NCBI RefSeq assembly: GCF_902148855.1 | Contig: NC_043973.1 | Coordinates: forward strand, 17,346,028-17,410,027 | Length of the DNA: 64,000 nucleotides | DNA from: Sphaeramia orbicularis | Lineage: Eukaryota > Chordata > Actinopteri > Kurtiformes > Apogonidae | Direction: 5' to 3' | Shown: positions 1-18,893 of the stretch, one piece after another | How positions within the stretch are numbered: the first letter of the stretch is position 1 | How the letters are laid out: each line of letters opens with the position of its first letter | Notes under the pieces: generated by a model | The model's input: the letters and a program-made list of their open reading frames with translations, nothing else | Told to the model about the DNA's origin: nothing | Databases searched by the model: none | Translations under genes and position numbers: made by a program

Positions 1-3
1 TAG

Positions 4-656
4 TTGAAGGGATATTAAGTCACACATAGTAAATTCACATTGAAAGGGTCATATTTTTCTAAACCCACTTTTTATTAGTCTTTGGTTCGTTTATTTGTGT
101 ATTTGGACCCTAATAGTTCAAAAAGTTTGAATTTGAACCCTCCAGGTGCTGCAAAGCTATCTTTATATTAATTTTGGTGAAAATCAAGTGGATTTCTACA
201 ACCCGTTTTAATTTCTGCTTAATTTGTTACGTATATAACTAATTATGTCACGACATTTGCACATCTAAGGTCAAGACTTTCGATGAACTTTTCTCAGAGT
301 ACGCCATAATTGTTTATCAGCAGCAGCGGTTGTAGTCCAGACTGAAAATATGTCCAAACTTCGAGCTGATTACCTAAAATGTTCAGTTGCTGGTTGTATT
401 AACGAACACAAGAGAAGCACTGTCAACAGCCTGGAGGGGGTGGGGCGTGAAGTGGCTCATTTGCATTTAAAGGGCCGGCGCTTAAAATGACCTTTCTGGT
501 GTCATTACTCAGAAATAGGATTGAAGATGGACCTGTGGAGTTGAATTAATGAAGAATTCAGACCCAAGCATAGCATTTACAGTTTATGTAGACCGCAGAG
601 AAATGTTTTAAAATGCATAATTCCATTTAAAAAAAAGTGAACTATCACTCCTTTAA
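4..656. mobile_element. short DNA transposon with TTAA-like ends
   Basis: The left end reads TTGAAGGGATATTAAGTCAC. The right end, read in reverse, is TTAAAGGAGTGATAGTTCAC. The two match imperfectly as inverted ends next to TTGA/TTAA. The AAAGG..ATAGTTCAC end resembles abundant non-autonomous fish elements. No intact coding region is visible inside. Confidence 0.45.
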
Positions 657-708
657 TGCTGGATACAACAGACCTTGAAACAGAAAATCAAAGAACATTA
701 AACCCATT

Positions 709-1408
709 CTAACCCTTTCATGCATAGTGGTCACTACAGTGGACAGTTATTCTCTAGCTGTTCTCTGTATATTCATGGATTTTATTGTTTTAGTTCCATA
801 TCAGCCGACACAGTGAACACCTATGCATCATCCCATACACTGCAATTAACCATTTTTCTTAAACAAATATATATTTTTTGCATATTATCTCCATATAGTG
901 AGTAATAACTAATATTAGAGTATGTTAAAATGTAACAAAACATCAGGTTAGCAGCATTAAAAAAAAAAAAAAAATCATAGTTTTCACACAGTGTATCAGT
1001 AAATACATGTTTCTTTGCTTCAAAAGTTAAATGTATAATGTCCAGCTGTGTGGATATTTTTGCAACTCTATGAAAAATAGGTTCATAAAAACATTTTCAA
1101 TCACATTGTTTTTTTATGCCTAAAGAGGAATAAAAACACACGGGGAAAAATATCTTGATTAGGGTAAAAAAAACGCAATTCAAAATTTCTCTGATGGGAC
1201 GTTTTAGAGACAATTTGACCCACATTTTTTTTTACTTTTAAATTCATTTTTGCTTTAGTCGGACCACAAGCGATTATTCAAAACAAGGAACTACTTTATA
1301 TTGAAATAAATGTTGGAATGGCAATCAATTAAATTTTGCTCCATGACTGGACATTACTGTGTTTTTTGACCCATTAAGGTTCTCATAATTCATGCATGAA
1401 AGGGCTAA
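709..1408. mobile_element. piggyBac-type MITE, CCCTTTCATGCAT family (copy 1)
   Basis: The core 713-1404 begins CCCTTTCATGCAT and ends CATGCATGAAAGGG. Both flanks are CTAA (709-712 and 1405-1408), a one-base variant of the TTAA target used by piggyBac. The inside is AT-rich with no transposase. The same sequence, including a GTGGTCACTACAGTGGACAG block near one end, recurs at 20761, 26484 and 32560. Confidence 0.75.
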
Positions 1409-1719
1409 GGTACTGTAGAGGAATCTCTGTAAATAGAAATGGTTTATTCCAAAGTCATGAAAGCACAATGGTTCTTATTTTCATGTTACTGTACACTACT
1501 GATAATATGATTAAGAATATTATAGAATTTCTGCAGGATTTTGGCTGGATTCTTACATTTGACTGAATAAATGACAACTAAGTCTGCTCATAGGTTTATA
1601 TGTCAGTGGGTTTTTACACAACAGACAACACTCTCCACCATCATCATTAAAACACCAAATAAGGGAAAATATTTTGTTAGGCAGTTGTTCTGGCCCCACT
1701 AAGACACTTACAGAGATCA
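1409..1719. other. non-coding, nothing recognised
   Basis: AT-rich spacer downstream of the last visible cldn18 exon. It was searched on the minus strand for a claudin C-terminal tail ending in Tyr-Val, and none was seen. Confidence 0.5.
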
Positions 1720-2057
1720 TTAACCCTTTCATGCATGAATTAAGAAAAAAGTATCTAATTTTTTTTTTTTTTTAATTATTATTATTATTTTTTAAAATTA
1801 TTATTATTGATTGATTTTATTACTCAAAATTAGGCTAAAGTTGAAATGTATTTTGAATTTATCTTTTTTTTTTTTTTTTAATATGGTTTTATTAAGAAGA
1901 TTTTTAACTTCTGATACCCAGGAATGTACAAATATACACGTTTTGGCTTTTTTTCCAGAACTGAATAATTGCCTGCATTGGAAACATTATGATGCAACAG
2001 TTTTTTCAAATGCTTTTTTTTTTTTTAAAAAATTATGGAATTTCATTTGTGGTGGAC

Positions 2058-2093
<36 letters not shown>

Positions 2094-2339
2094 CTGTGAA
2101 ACTCTTGTCCACAAACAGACAGTAAACCCATAGATGGGTCTTAGGAGGTTAATTTTATGAGATCACAGAGCATCCAAATTCTAAAACCAAGATGGTACTT
2201 TTTTTTTTTTTCAATGTATTGCTTAGGGTCTATACAGACTGCCCCCATGTGGTTTGGAGAATATTACCTTTATAACCCTTTGGAAAGTGAGCTTAAACTA
2301 TGTGTCCACAAATGTGGACGTCATGCCTGAAAGAGTTAA
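1720..2339. mobile_element. diverged CCCTTTCATGCAT-type element with an inner element
   Basis: Left end TTAACCCTTTCATGCATGAA (1720-1739) and a decayed right end, CATGCCTGAAAGAGTTAA, finishing at 2339. The interior does not align with the other copies by eye and is dominated by T-runs and the inner element at 1907-2148. It may be two or more insertions side by side. Confidence 0.5.
1907..2148. mobile_element. MITE with CCTCCTGAGACCC-type inverted ends (copy 1)
   Basis: Ends read CTTCTGATACCCAGG and GGGTCTTAGGAGG, and both flanks contain TTAA. Its inside aligns by eye with the reverse complement of 26762-26991: a CCAGGAAT-like start, then ATTGGAAAC, ATTATG and CAACAG blocks, and CTTGTCC near the far end. 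A roughly 30-base T-run sits inside. Confidence 0.65.
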
Positions 2340-2407
2340 TATTCCTTTATTTTGTCACCAGCTTTACCTTCTTGTGATTTGTTTCACTGTAACTCATCAG
2401 GACCCAC

Positions 2408-10408
<8,001 letters not shown>

Positions 10409-11743
10409 CGTGGTCTTTTTCCGAAATTAACAAATAAACTTAAAAGGCAGATTGTATGTGTGGAGCTTAAATAGCAAACAAGCCTAAGTGTTAGAATTCA
10501 GCTGCATATGACAGTGGGGTTCAGTCATATGTGAGCAGGTGTTCCTGTCCACAGTGGCACCTTTGGGTGGAGGTGGTTGGGTTTCGCCCAGTGGGTGACA
10601 TAGCAGCGTGGGTTGGGCTACCTGTGCACATTCATCATGTTCACATGCACAGGAGAGGTGTGGACACAGTGGAGATAGGAACACCTGGTACCTTCACCGA
10701 GGACCAACGGTTAAGAGTTTAAATGTAAATACAGGAAAGTGAATCAACGAGAGTCAAACATCAAATCCACAGATGAACTAATGAAACAGCATCAAAATGA
10801 GACAAACAATACGGACAGAGTGATGTTTAACGGACGTAAACCAGACACAAAACTACACATTTAAAGGAGTTCTCAGTTCTAACAAAGTACTTCTACTCAG
10901 TTCTGTGCATTAAACATCTTTGAATACTTTCACTGTTCATGAGGGTTGACATTTCACTCTACATTTCACTTCTGTTCCACTACATCTCAGACTTATTGAA
11001 CTTTTTACTCAACTACATCTAAAATATTTACATTTCTACTACATTTACTCAACACCATAATGACTAGACCTACTGATTGCCTTTCATATTAGAGTAGGAA
11101 TATTGTATGTATAAGAAATTAACCATTAAAATAGGTATAATGAGCAACACATTAACATTATTTGACACATAAAGGTTCAACAGTTATGATAGTGTTAACT
11201 TAGTGTGGATGTAAAAGTAGTTTTAATTTTTTAATCTATTTTTATATACTATTTTCTTGTTTTTTTAATCGAAAGTATCATATCTTTCTACAATTACACA
11301 TTTTCATAATAAAGCATAACTAAGTACTTTCACTCAAGTATTGTACTTCAGCCCAAATTTAAGGTGCTTGGACTTTACTTGAGCATTTCCCTTTTTTTTT
11401 TCTCTTTTTTCTTTTTTTAATTCTTCTCCTCCATATTGCATTTTCTTACCTACTCTTCTACATTTGTCTGACAGTTTAAGTTACTTTTCAGACACAATTT
11501 TACATCCTCTTCTTGTTAATAAGTTGATTTTTAATGCTTGCGTTAAACTAAAATGTGTATTTTATGTGTTAGAAGAAAATTGTTCCCTCGTTAAGCTAAA
11601 GAAACTTTTTTGGATTTACTAGAAAACATATTGTGACAAAGCTGAAAGCAGAGTTGTTTTTCTCAGCTCATGAAAATTTGACTTTCTAGAGATACTGGTT
11701 TCCAGAGGAAGGTAATACTGAAGTATATGATGGTTTTTTTATA
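10409..11743. other. cldn18 upstream region; probable dispersed repeat at 10880-11390
   Basis: Holds the presumed cldn18 promoter and 5' UTR just above 10408; no convincing TATA box was seen. From about 10880 the phrases AGTACTTCTACTCA and ACTCAAGTATTGTACTT resemble a dispersed fish repeat rich in ACTCAAGTA motifs. No gene seen. Confidence 0.35.
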
Positions 11744-12293
11744 CAGGGTGGGGAAGCAAAATTTACAATGAACATTTAGTTGTTTTTTCTCAGCAGGCGC
11801 TACGTCAATTGTTTTGAAACCAAACATATATTGATGTCATAATCATACCTAACACTATTATCCATACCTTTTCAGAAACTTTTGCCCATATGAGTAATCA
11901 GGAAAGCAAACGTCAAAGAGTGTGTGATTTGCTGAATGCACTCGTCACACCAAAGGAGATTTCAAAAATAGTTGGAGTGTCCATAAAGACTGTTTATAAT
12001 GGAAAGAAGAGAATGACTATGAGCAAAACTATTACGAGAAAGTCTGGAAGATAGTATTAAAGAAGAATGGGAGAAGTTGTCACCTGAATATTTGAGGAAC
12101 ACTTGCGCAAGTTTCAGGAAGCGTGTGAAGGCAGTTATTGAGAAAGAAGGAGGACACATAGAATAAAAACATTTTCTATTATGTCAATTTTCTTGTGGCA
12201 AATAAATTCTCATGACTTTCAATAAACTAATTGGTCATACACTGTCTTTCAATCCCTGCCTCAAAATATTGTAAATTTTGCTTCCCCACCCTG
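11744..12293 (+). mobile_element. internally deleted mariner-type transposon
   Basis: Inverted ends of about 26 bp (CAGGGTGGGGAAGCAAAATT at the left, its reverse complement at the right), flanked by the TA duplication of Tc1/mariner elements (11742-11743 and 12294-12295). From the ATG at 11890 there are about 53 codons of transposase N-terminus with a helix-turn-helix (MSNQESKRQRVCDLL, then EISKIVGVSIKTVYN). The catalytic core is absent. A C-terminal stub (EWEKLSPEYLRNTCASFRKR) survives before the right end. It is a 550-bp deletion derivative that cannot move itself. Reverse-strand open frames over it are shadows. Confidence 0.85.
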
Positions 12294-12332
12294 TAAGTGT
12301 ACATAATAGGAGTAGTTAAAACTAGGCCAATC

Positions 12333-12882
12333 TTAACCCGTAAGGACCCAGTGTTACTTTTGTGTCAGTTCCCAAATGAATTTTTCCTCGATATTAAACT
12401 TTCCTTAAGTGACTTATCACCATTTATTGTAATATTATGTTCTGTATTTTGTGTTTTTTTTTTCAGTGTAAATCATGTATTTGCTCTATATTTAAGTTAC
12501 TGAATATGTCGATGCTCATAAAAGCTAAGCATAAAGTTGACAGTTATTATATCAAAAACAGAGAAAACTGAAGGAAAAGCGACTTTTTCTGCAAATTAAT
12601 CATTAACTGAACATAAACCCAGTGTCTCCATCCACTGTCATTTATCAAATTACATGAATTTTACTGGTGAATCAATGTTGTAGAAGATGACAGTGTCTCT
12701 GTGTTCACTATAGAGCCTCTGAACATTCAACTGGGTCATATCTGATGACCATGAAAAGATGACCAACTGTATTTTACACAATTATTTGCATGGATTGATA
12801 GGATTAGTGGATCAAATATTAAACATTTACATCCGTTGATGGTTTTTGGTTGACAGTGGATGTTTGGGTCTTCAAGGGTTAA
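12333..12882. mobile_element. piggyBac-type MITE, CCCATAAAGACCC family (copy 2)
   Basis: TTAACCCGTAAGGACCCAG at the left and GGGTCTTCAAGGGTTAA at the right, with TTAA at 12333-12336 and 12879-12882. About 540 bp, uninterrupted, so it serves as a reference for the full element. Same orientation as copy 1. Confidence 0.8.
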
Positions 12883-13651
12883 ACATCAACAGCATCTACA
12901 CTGATTAATCCAGAAATGCTTATGCCCATTTTGCTGATAATACTCATATATTATTTAATTTAGTACATCTTTTAATCCAGGGTTTTTGCTTTTGGAATGG
13001 TTTCACAGTGTGCTTTTGGCACATGTACAGTTTACACTCTGAATCTAACAACTTTATGAGTCATTTGCTGTATAATTGCTGTATAAATGTGCTGTATAAT
13101 TGTTAAAAGGAACCATTAATTGCACTCTTATACTTTTATTATGTCTGCTGAGGGTGAGAGGTCAAACTCAGAGCTTCTGCTTAAAATTCTTCTACCATGA
13201 AACTAACATGTTGACCAATGAGGCGAGTGAAACCCCTCTGTGATAATCATGTACAGCTTTAGGATCACTGATCAGGCTTGAGACTGTAATTTGTTCAATT
13301 AAAACATGACTAAACCATGTTTTGAGTCTGATCATTACACTCACACATTAAACTTGGATAAAGGACACACATTAGCAGTTTCATAGTGAGGACTCATTAC
13401 CTCTTACTAACTGAAACAAACAGCGAACAGTTTCTATGATTCAACATTCACCTTATCACTTTGTCAACAAACAGGGAGGAGAAGTTTCTGATATTTTCTT
13501 ATCATAAACGTAACTCACTTTCATTTCCCCATTACATGCACATGTTTGGGACAAACATGATGTTCTTGTAAATGTAAATTTGTTAGAATTTATTTAGTTG
13601 CATTGGATTTGCATTAATTACATGTTTGGCTTTGGCTTTAAAGTAATTTTA
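12883..13651. other. intergenic, nothing recognised
   Basis: AT-rich spacer between cldn18 and sox14. No gene, RNA or clear element end. Confidence 0.4.
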
Positions 13652-13659
13652 GCTTAAAG

Positions 13660-14353
13660 CAGGGATGTGAAACATATGGCTCACCGGCCAAATCCGGCCT
13701 GTGGGATGAATTTGTGAAATACAAAAACTACATTGATGATATTAACAATCAAGGGTGTTTAAATCCTTTTAGTTTAGGGGCCACATACAGCTCCAATCAA
13801 TCTGAAGTCAGATGAACCAGTAAAATAATATCATAACACCTGTAAATAATGACAACTCCAAGTTTTTCCTCTTGATTTTAGTTTTAAAAAGTAAAATTAC
13901 ATGAAATGTTAGCTATCCTTTCAGAAAAAAATGTGGATAACCTGAACAAATATGAACAACAAGTAATGTTTTAAGAGATGTAAATGCAACTTCAGCAATT
14001 ATTATTATGTCTGTTACTGACTGCTTTGTGCCTTTAGATCCACTGTGATCTGTAAGTTGGAATGCACATGTGTATATGATAAATTGAGACATAATATTGT
14101 TAAAAATGCCCTTATTTTTTAAAGAAATTTCAAGTTTTTCATGGTTCATTATGTTGTTCAAATTTTAATAGGATAATTTGTATATGTAAATATTTTCATA
14201 ATATAATTTTATGTTTGTCATGCTGAAACATAGAGAAAAGTTTGGAGTTGACAGTATTTATAGGTTTTTATGTTATTATTTTACTGGTCTGGCCCACTTC
14301 AGATCATATTATGTTGTACATGTCCACTGAACTAAAATAAGTTAACACCCCTG
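13660..14353. mobile_element. hAT-type MITE, CAGGGGTGTCAAAC family (copy 3)
   Basis: Ends CAGGGATGTGAAAC and GTTAACACCCCTG. Flanking 8-mers GCTTAAAG (13652-13659) and GCTTAAAA (14354-14361) differ at one base. More diverged ends than copy 1, so probably an older insertion. Confidence 0.75.
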
Positions 14354-14361
14354 GCTTAAAA

Positions 14362-15393
14362 ACATCACGCTTTTAAATCATTAACTCAACAGTGGAAAGA
14401 TACTAGTTTGTGTTTTGTATATCCACATGTATTCTTGTACATGTTAATGTTTTCTTCATTGTTTTTTAGTTAAATATCAACACTTCATCTGGTAGATTCC
14501 CTTTTTATAACTATAACCAACCCTTTGATGAGGCTGGTTTGTACAAGCTGATGCAACATGGTTTTATCCACAAAAATCACCTAATTTCAGGAAACATTTG
14601 TGCACATTTAAACATATCTGTTTATTGACAAGACCTTTGCTGCTGATTAGAATTTTCAGCCCCAAATTTTGCTAGAAAAAAAAAAAAAAAATGTCTGAGA
14701 GTGATAAGTGTCAAACTCAGCCTCAGTAATTCCCAGTCAGTAAATGACTGACATCAAAATAATATCAATTAAAAGTAAGAACATCTGTATATTTCAAATG
14801 CATTTAATAGTATCAAGAGACAAAATTTAAATGAATATTAATAGTGGTGTTTTTTTTTTTTTATTAACATAGTGAAAAATAAGGACTTCAGACAGTTCTT
14901 CATGGAAAACATTTTTTCCACTCCGACCTCAAAATAATAATAATAAAAGGCTTAATGTGTTGTGACAGGTATAGAGGAGGATAAACAGTTGTTCAAATAA
15001 ATATCAGTCCAAAATAAGACTTAATACCTTTTCTGTATCTTCCAATATAAACATAAAAAGACAGGCTCTTGCAGGTTTCATCTGCCTCTGCAAAAATAAA
15101 TGGCTTCTTAGAATAAGTTTTATAGTCTGTTGTGTTTTGGTCCATGTTTCAAGAGATTTTCATTAGTTTTTTTGTTAAAAGAATAACAACAAAAGCACAT
15201 TAAGCCCAGAATCCTAAGGCTCATACTCACATAAATAATCATAACAAATCCTCATGAAGGTAACTGTAGGACTTGAACTTTATCAAACCGTCTTGGTGTT
15301 GTTAAGCACAGAGAGAAGAGGCCATGTGTGCCAACTTTTCCCCCTCCATCTCTGAGTCTCCAGGACGCAAAAGCAGTCTTTCCTCCCCCTGAC
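14362..15393. other. sox14 3' flank and probable 3' UTR
   Basis: On the minus strand this lies just downstream of the sox14 stop. A possible AATAAA on the minus strand sits near 14861-14866, inside a T-run, so it is weak. No other gene or repeat recognised apart from short homopolymers. Confidence 0.4.
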
Positions 15394-16122
15394 TCACACA
15401 CTGGAGCTGGGTGATGCGTACGCGTCCATGCCGCTCTTGGTCATCCCTCCAGGGAAGAGGATATAGGCCACCTGAGGCTGTAAACTGGCCGCAGACCAGG
15501 CGCTACAGTTACATGGCACCACATACCCGGGGCTGGAGGGCGAAGGGTGGGTGTGGGTGTGCTGTCCGGGACACGTCAGACTCCCGATCCCCCCGGTTTG
15601 GTATCCAAAGGTGTGCGCGCTGTAGGGCAACGCGCCGGCGGCCAGAGTGTGCGGGATGTCGGCCATCCTCTGGACAGCTCCGGTGCTGAACTGTCCCATC
15701 GGCTCCAGCAGAGAGAAGGACGAAGAGGAGGAAGAGGAGGGGGCGAGGAGAGCTCTGGCTTTTTCCCCAGGGACGAGAAAATGGTCCATGGAAAATCCCT
15801 TCAGGTGTTCCGCTGCGTCCCCGAGTAAAGACGGCAGAGGGAAGAGGAAGCGGTCTCTCTTGAGGAGGCTCTTGGGTTTGCGCCTTGGTCTGTATTTATA
15901 GTCCGGATGCTCCTTCATGTGTTGAGCCCGAAGTCTCTTGGCTTCATCTATGTATGGACGTTTTTCAGAGTCAGACAGCAGCTTCCACTCAGCACCGAGT
16001 CTCTTGCTGATCTCAGAGTTGTGCATCTTTGGGTTTTCCTGTGCCATCTTTCGCCTCTGGCCCCTGGACCACACCATGAAAGCATTCATGGGTCTCTTTA
16101 TGTGATCTAGAGGTTTTGCCAT
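15394..16122 (-). CDS. sox14: SOX14 transcription factor (SoxB2), single exon
   Basis: HMG-box repressor of the SoxB2 group that acts in the nucleus during neural patterning. The 242-residue frame has no intron. The N-terminus [15 protein letters not shown] matches SOX14/SOX21 proteins, followed by an HMG box at about residues 8-80 ([18 protein letters not shown], then [15 protein letters not shown], then [19 protein letters not shown]) and the basic YRPRRKPK motif. The C-terminal parts [26 protein letters not shown] and [18 protein letters not shown] point to SOX14 rather than SOX21. Human SOX14 is 240 residues. The ATG at 16122 is chosen because it gives the family N-terminus; the open frame extends 15 nt upstream only to a GTG. 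A seven-serine run at mid-protein is a local expansion. A short out-of-frame upstream ORF overlaps the start. Confidence 0.96.
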   Translation of the reverse strand: MAKPLDHIKRPMNAFMVWSRGQRRKMAQENPKMHNSEISKRLGAEWKLLSDSEKRPYIDEAKRLRAQHMKEHPDYKYRPRRKPKSLLKRDRFLFPLPSLLGDAAEHLKGFSMDHFLVPGEKARALLAPSSSSSSSFSLLEPMGQFSTGAVQRMADIPHTLAAGALPYSAHTFGYQTGGIGSLTCPGQHTHTHPSPSSPGYVVPCNCSAWSAASLQPQVAYILFPGGMTKSGMDAYASPSSSV

Positions 16123-16139
16123 TTCAGAAAGTCGCACAT
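16107..16139 (-). promoter_or_regulatory. short uORF overlapping the sox14 start codon
   Basis: An ATG at 16139 opens a 10-codon frame ([10 protein letters not shown]) that ends in TAG at 16107, overlapping the sox14 ATG at 16122 in another frame. If transcribed, ribosomes using it would bypass the main start. Whether the 5' UTR includes it is not known. Confidence 0.45.
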
Positions 16140-17849
16140 TAATTAAAAAAACACAAGTCCAACTTTAACAACTCTCTCACCTCTTCAGAAAGATCATGCT
16201 TCGCTTCGTGCGTAAAAGCAAAAGTTGCCTAAAGCCAGATTCAGCCAAGACAAATTATATCGGTGTTCTTGTTGAGAAAAAGCTGAAAGAAATTTAGAAA
16301 CTGAGTAAAGCTTTCGTATAAAGTGGAACTGTAACTATTCAAAGCCAAGGCTCATGAATGGGAGTCACACAGGACCAAGTTGGAAGCTTGTTATGGATGG
16401 AGCTGGGCATGTCCGCCACACATCAACACAACACTGTCACGGTGGGCCAAGCCAATGGGAATGAGAGAGAGCACTGTAATCCCTTTACAAAAAGTGACTC
16501 TGTAACATTTCTAAGGGACACCCTCTGTTCCCTCTCTCCAAATCTCTATACTGGGAAAAGTGGAGACGTGCAACCAGGGGAAAAAGCCAAATTATCTGCC
16601 ACATGACACAAGCATAAAACTGAATTAAAAATCATTCAGGATGTGGAAATAAAATGTTGTTCCTGGGCTGCAGCCAAGCCTGAGTGTAATCAGCTATACC
16701 TCATTTGCTCAATAATGAACCTCACAGGTCTATATTATATATTCTGGGGAAGCTGCTGAATTTTCTACTCAACTGAAACCGTCTCATTAAAGGAAATTTA
16801 ATGAAAGGTTGTAGGTCATTGGACAAAGTCACAAAGTTTTTTCCCCAGATGATAGAACCAGGTCCAAGTCTTTATGGGGTCCTGTAAGGCCTCAGTACTG
16901 ACATAGTATTTACTATTGTCACTACCTTCTCATTTACAACCAGTCTAATCTAATGCATCAATGCCAGTTTAATTAGATATAACTCCGTCTAGTCTTTCAT
17001 ATTTTTTATTTGTCAACATAGCAGGCTCACAATAGTAGAGTTAATTTTCACTTCAATACTCAATGTAGTACAGAACTGAATGTGGCGAACTGAAAAGTAA
17101 CATCATAAGACCAACTGTCATTGCATTTCAACACGTTCGCCAGAGTAAAACGCTGCCACTGTGCATTTCTTTAAGCCATGAATTCATGACATGTGTTTGA
17201 GTGTTATTTTAAAGGCTTACGGAGTCTTTCAACTGTCTGTAATGTAAATTATGTACATATGCATGTTCAATTATTTTTATGGTTAAGTCTAAATCCTGAA
17301 ACTACTTGGTTTTTGTTACAGACAGATGTAAGATGTTGGGTTAATAAGGTCAAAGCCTGCGAAGGTGCTAAAAATGTCTCACAGTATGTGTATTACAATC
17401 ACTCAACCAAAGCACCTTTATAATATGGAACTAAATTAAAAGACACAAGATGACGTGATCTTCTGTCAAACTGGATTTACAGATTATGTTAAGATACGCA
17501 TGTCTGTCTGTGGTTCCAGATATGTGCAATTACAGCATTTTATGGCAGTTTGTGTTTATTTGTTGGGTTGTATGCTTATCATCAAGTTAGCCATTTTAAT
17601 TACTTTTGACATAAAAATCTGCATGTCCTCAGTACAAATGAAATGTATAAGTAAAATCAAATAATGTAGCTCAACAACTGCCATAATAAATCAACTGTCA
17701 TTATACAATGGCTGGCTGAAAAAATGCATGGATTTAAGTGAATGAATGTATAAGATCCTTACTTTGGATAATTAAAGTGATTAATATGTTTTAACTGTAA
17801 CTGATGCAGTTAGTAGCTTCTCATTTCTTAAACAGACATCAGTTTGTAG
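16140..17849. other. sox14 upstream region, non-repetitive
   Basis: The first 600 bp upstream of sox14 are of mixed composition, lack transposon ends and probably contain the promoter. The rest is AT-rich. No coding exon is supported; short open frames here lack family features. Confidence 0.4.
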
Positions 17850-18893
17850 AGAGCATAAAGACTGGACTGTGTTTCAGTGGGAAAAGGTCATGTGGTCTGA
17901 TGAGTCCAGAATCAATCTGTGCCAGAGTGATGAATGAAGTCATTACCCATCATGCCTAGTGTCTGTAGTACAAACCTGTGGGGGCAGTGTTATGGTCTGA
18001 GGTTGCTTCAGTTGGCCAGGTATAAATTCAGCAACATTATGTGAAAATGGGATAAATAAATAATAAAACAAGTAGCGCCAGGCATAATAAATCCCGCCCC
18101 TCGCATATATTGTAGCTTATTTTGGCATCAATCCAACTGATGTCATCATGTCTATGTGTGTGGTGATGTCAGCATATCAGATGCATCTATATATGTGCTA
18201 AGTTTGAAAAAGATTGAAACAAAATTGATGTTTTTCAAGACATTTGAAATTTTGGCCATTGTCAGTAAATAGGAGAAGAAAAAATATGTAAAAAATTCAT
18301 AAAAAATTTGAACTTTGACCTACTTTTCCCAAAATGTAATCAGATCTATTCTGGGTCACCGGCAATCTATAAACCCAGTTTGGTATGAATTCAACCAATA
18401 GTTTTGCTGCTAGAGTGTCAACAAATAAACAAACAAACTGAACCAAACACAAACACCCTTGCCTCTCATTCAGGGGCAGGGCAATGATTAAATAAAATAA
18501 GGTCAGCTGAACCTGAATTTACTGAATGACCAGGAATGAACATCAGTGGGTTTCTTTGTTCCCTGATGACACAGACATATTCCAAAATGACAATATCTGA
18601 ATTCATCATGATCAAATTGTTAAAGAGTGGTTCAGGGAGTATGAGACATCGTATGGACATGGATTGGTCATAGAGTCCAGACATGAACCCCAATGACAGT
18701 CTGTGGAACATGATGGAAGCCTTTACACAGTGGTTTGACTCTCCATCATCAATACAAGACCTTGCTGAAAAATTAATGCAGGTCTGGATGAAAATAAATG
18801 TTGTGATATTTATGATGACATAAGTATGGTGTGGCATAAACAGCAAATTCATCCTGTAATCAAAGTTTTTTTTTTTCTTTTTGCAAGGCAGTG
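17850..18893 (+). mobile_element. Tc1-like transposon remnant, split by an insertion
   Basis: Decayed C-terminal half of a Tc1-type transposase. One part (about 17850-18052) reads as the WSDESRINL region and the glycine-rich GGSVMV stretch. After an insert, 18493-18850 resumes with the LNMLNDQ-type region, FQNDN, then REYETS and IQDLAEKL-like motifs. The right end (GGCAGTG before 18894) resembles the Tc1 inverted end. The N-terminal half and left end are gone, and stops and shifts show it is dead. Confidence 0.75.
18053..18492. mobile_element. unclassified dispersed repeat inside the Tc1 remnant
   Basis: About 440 bp interrupt the transposase similarity. The phrase AACCCAGTTTGGTATGAATT followed by an ACAAACAAACAAAC-like tail resembles 3' parts of dispersed fish retroposons. 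AATAAA-rich sequence occurs at both junctions. The family is not identified. Confidence 0.4.

Noticed and set aside
350-480. Possible Cys-containing N-terminus (MSKLRADYLKCSVAGCIN) resembling a zinc-finger transposase start
   Set aside because: Too short, with no continuation; it sits inside a TTAA-ended repeat and the resemblance is weak.
1-2407. Terminal exon of cldn18
   Set aside because: Searched for an in-phase exon encoding a cytoplasmic tail ending in Tyr-Val; only transposon and AT-rich sequence was seen.
15411-15901. Plus-strand frames opposite sox14
   Set aside because: GC-rich antisense shadows of the SOX14 coding exon with no family similarity.
16123-16137. Five-residue N-terminal extension of SOX14
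   Set aside because: The extension begins at GTG, not ATG, and the family N-terminus starts at the ATG at 16122.
18466-18852. 128-residue reverse-strand open frame
   Set aside because: Shadow of the dead Tc1-type transposase, which reads on the plus strand.
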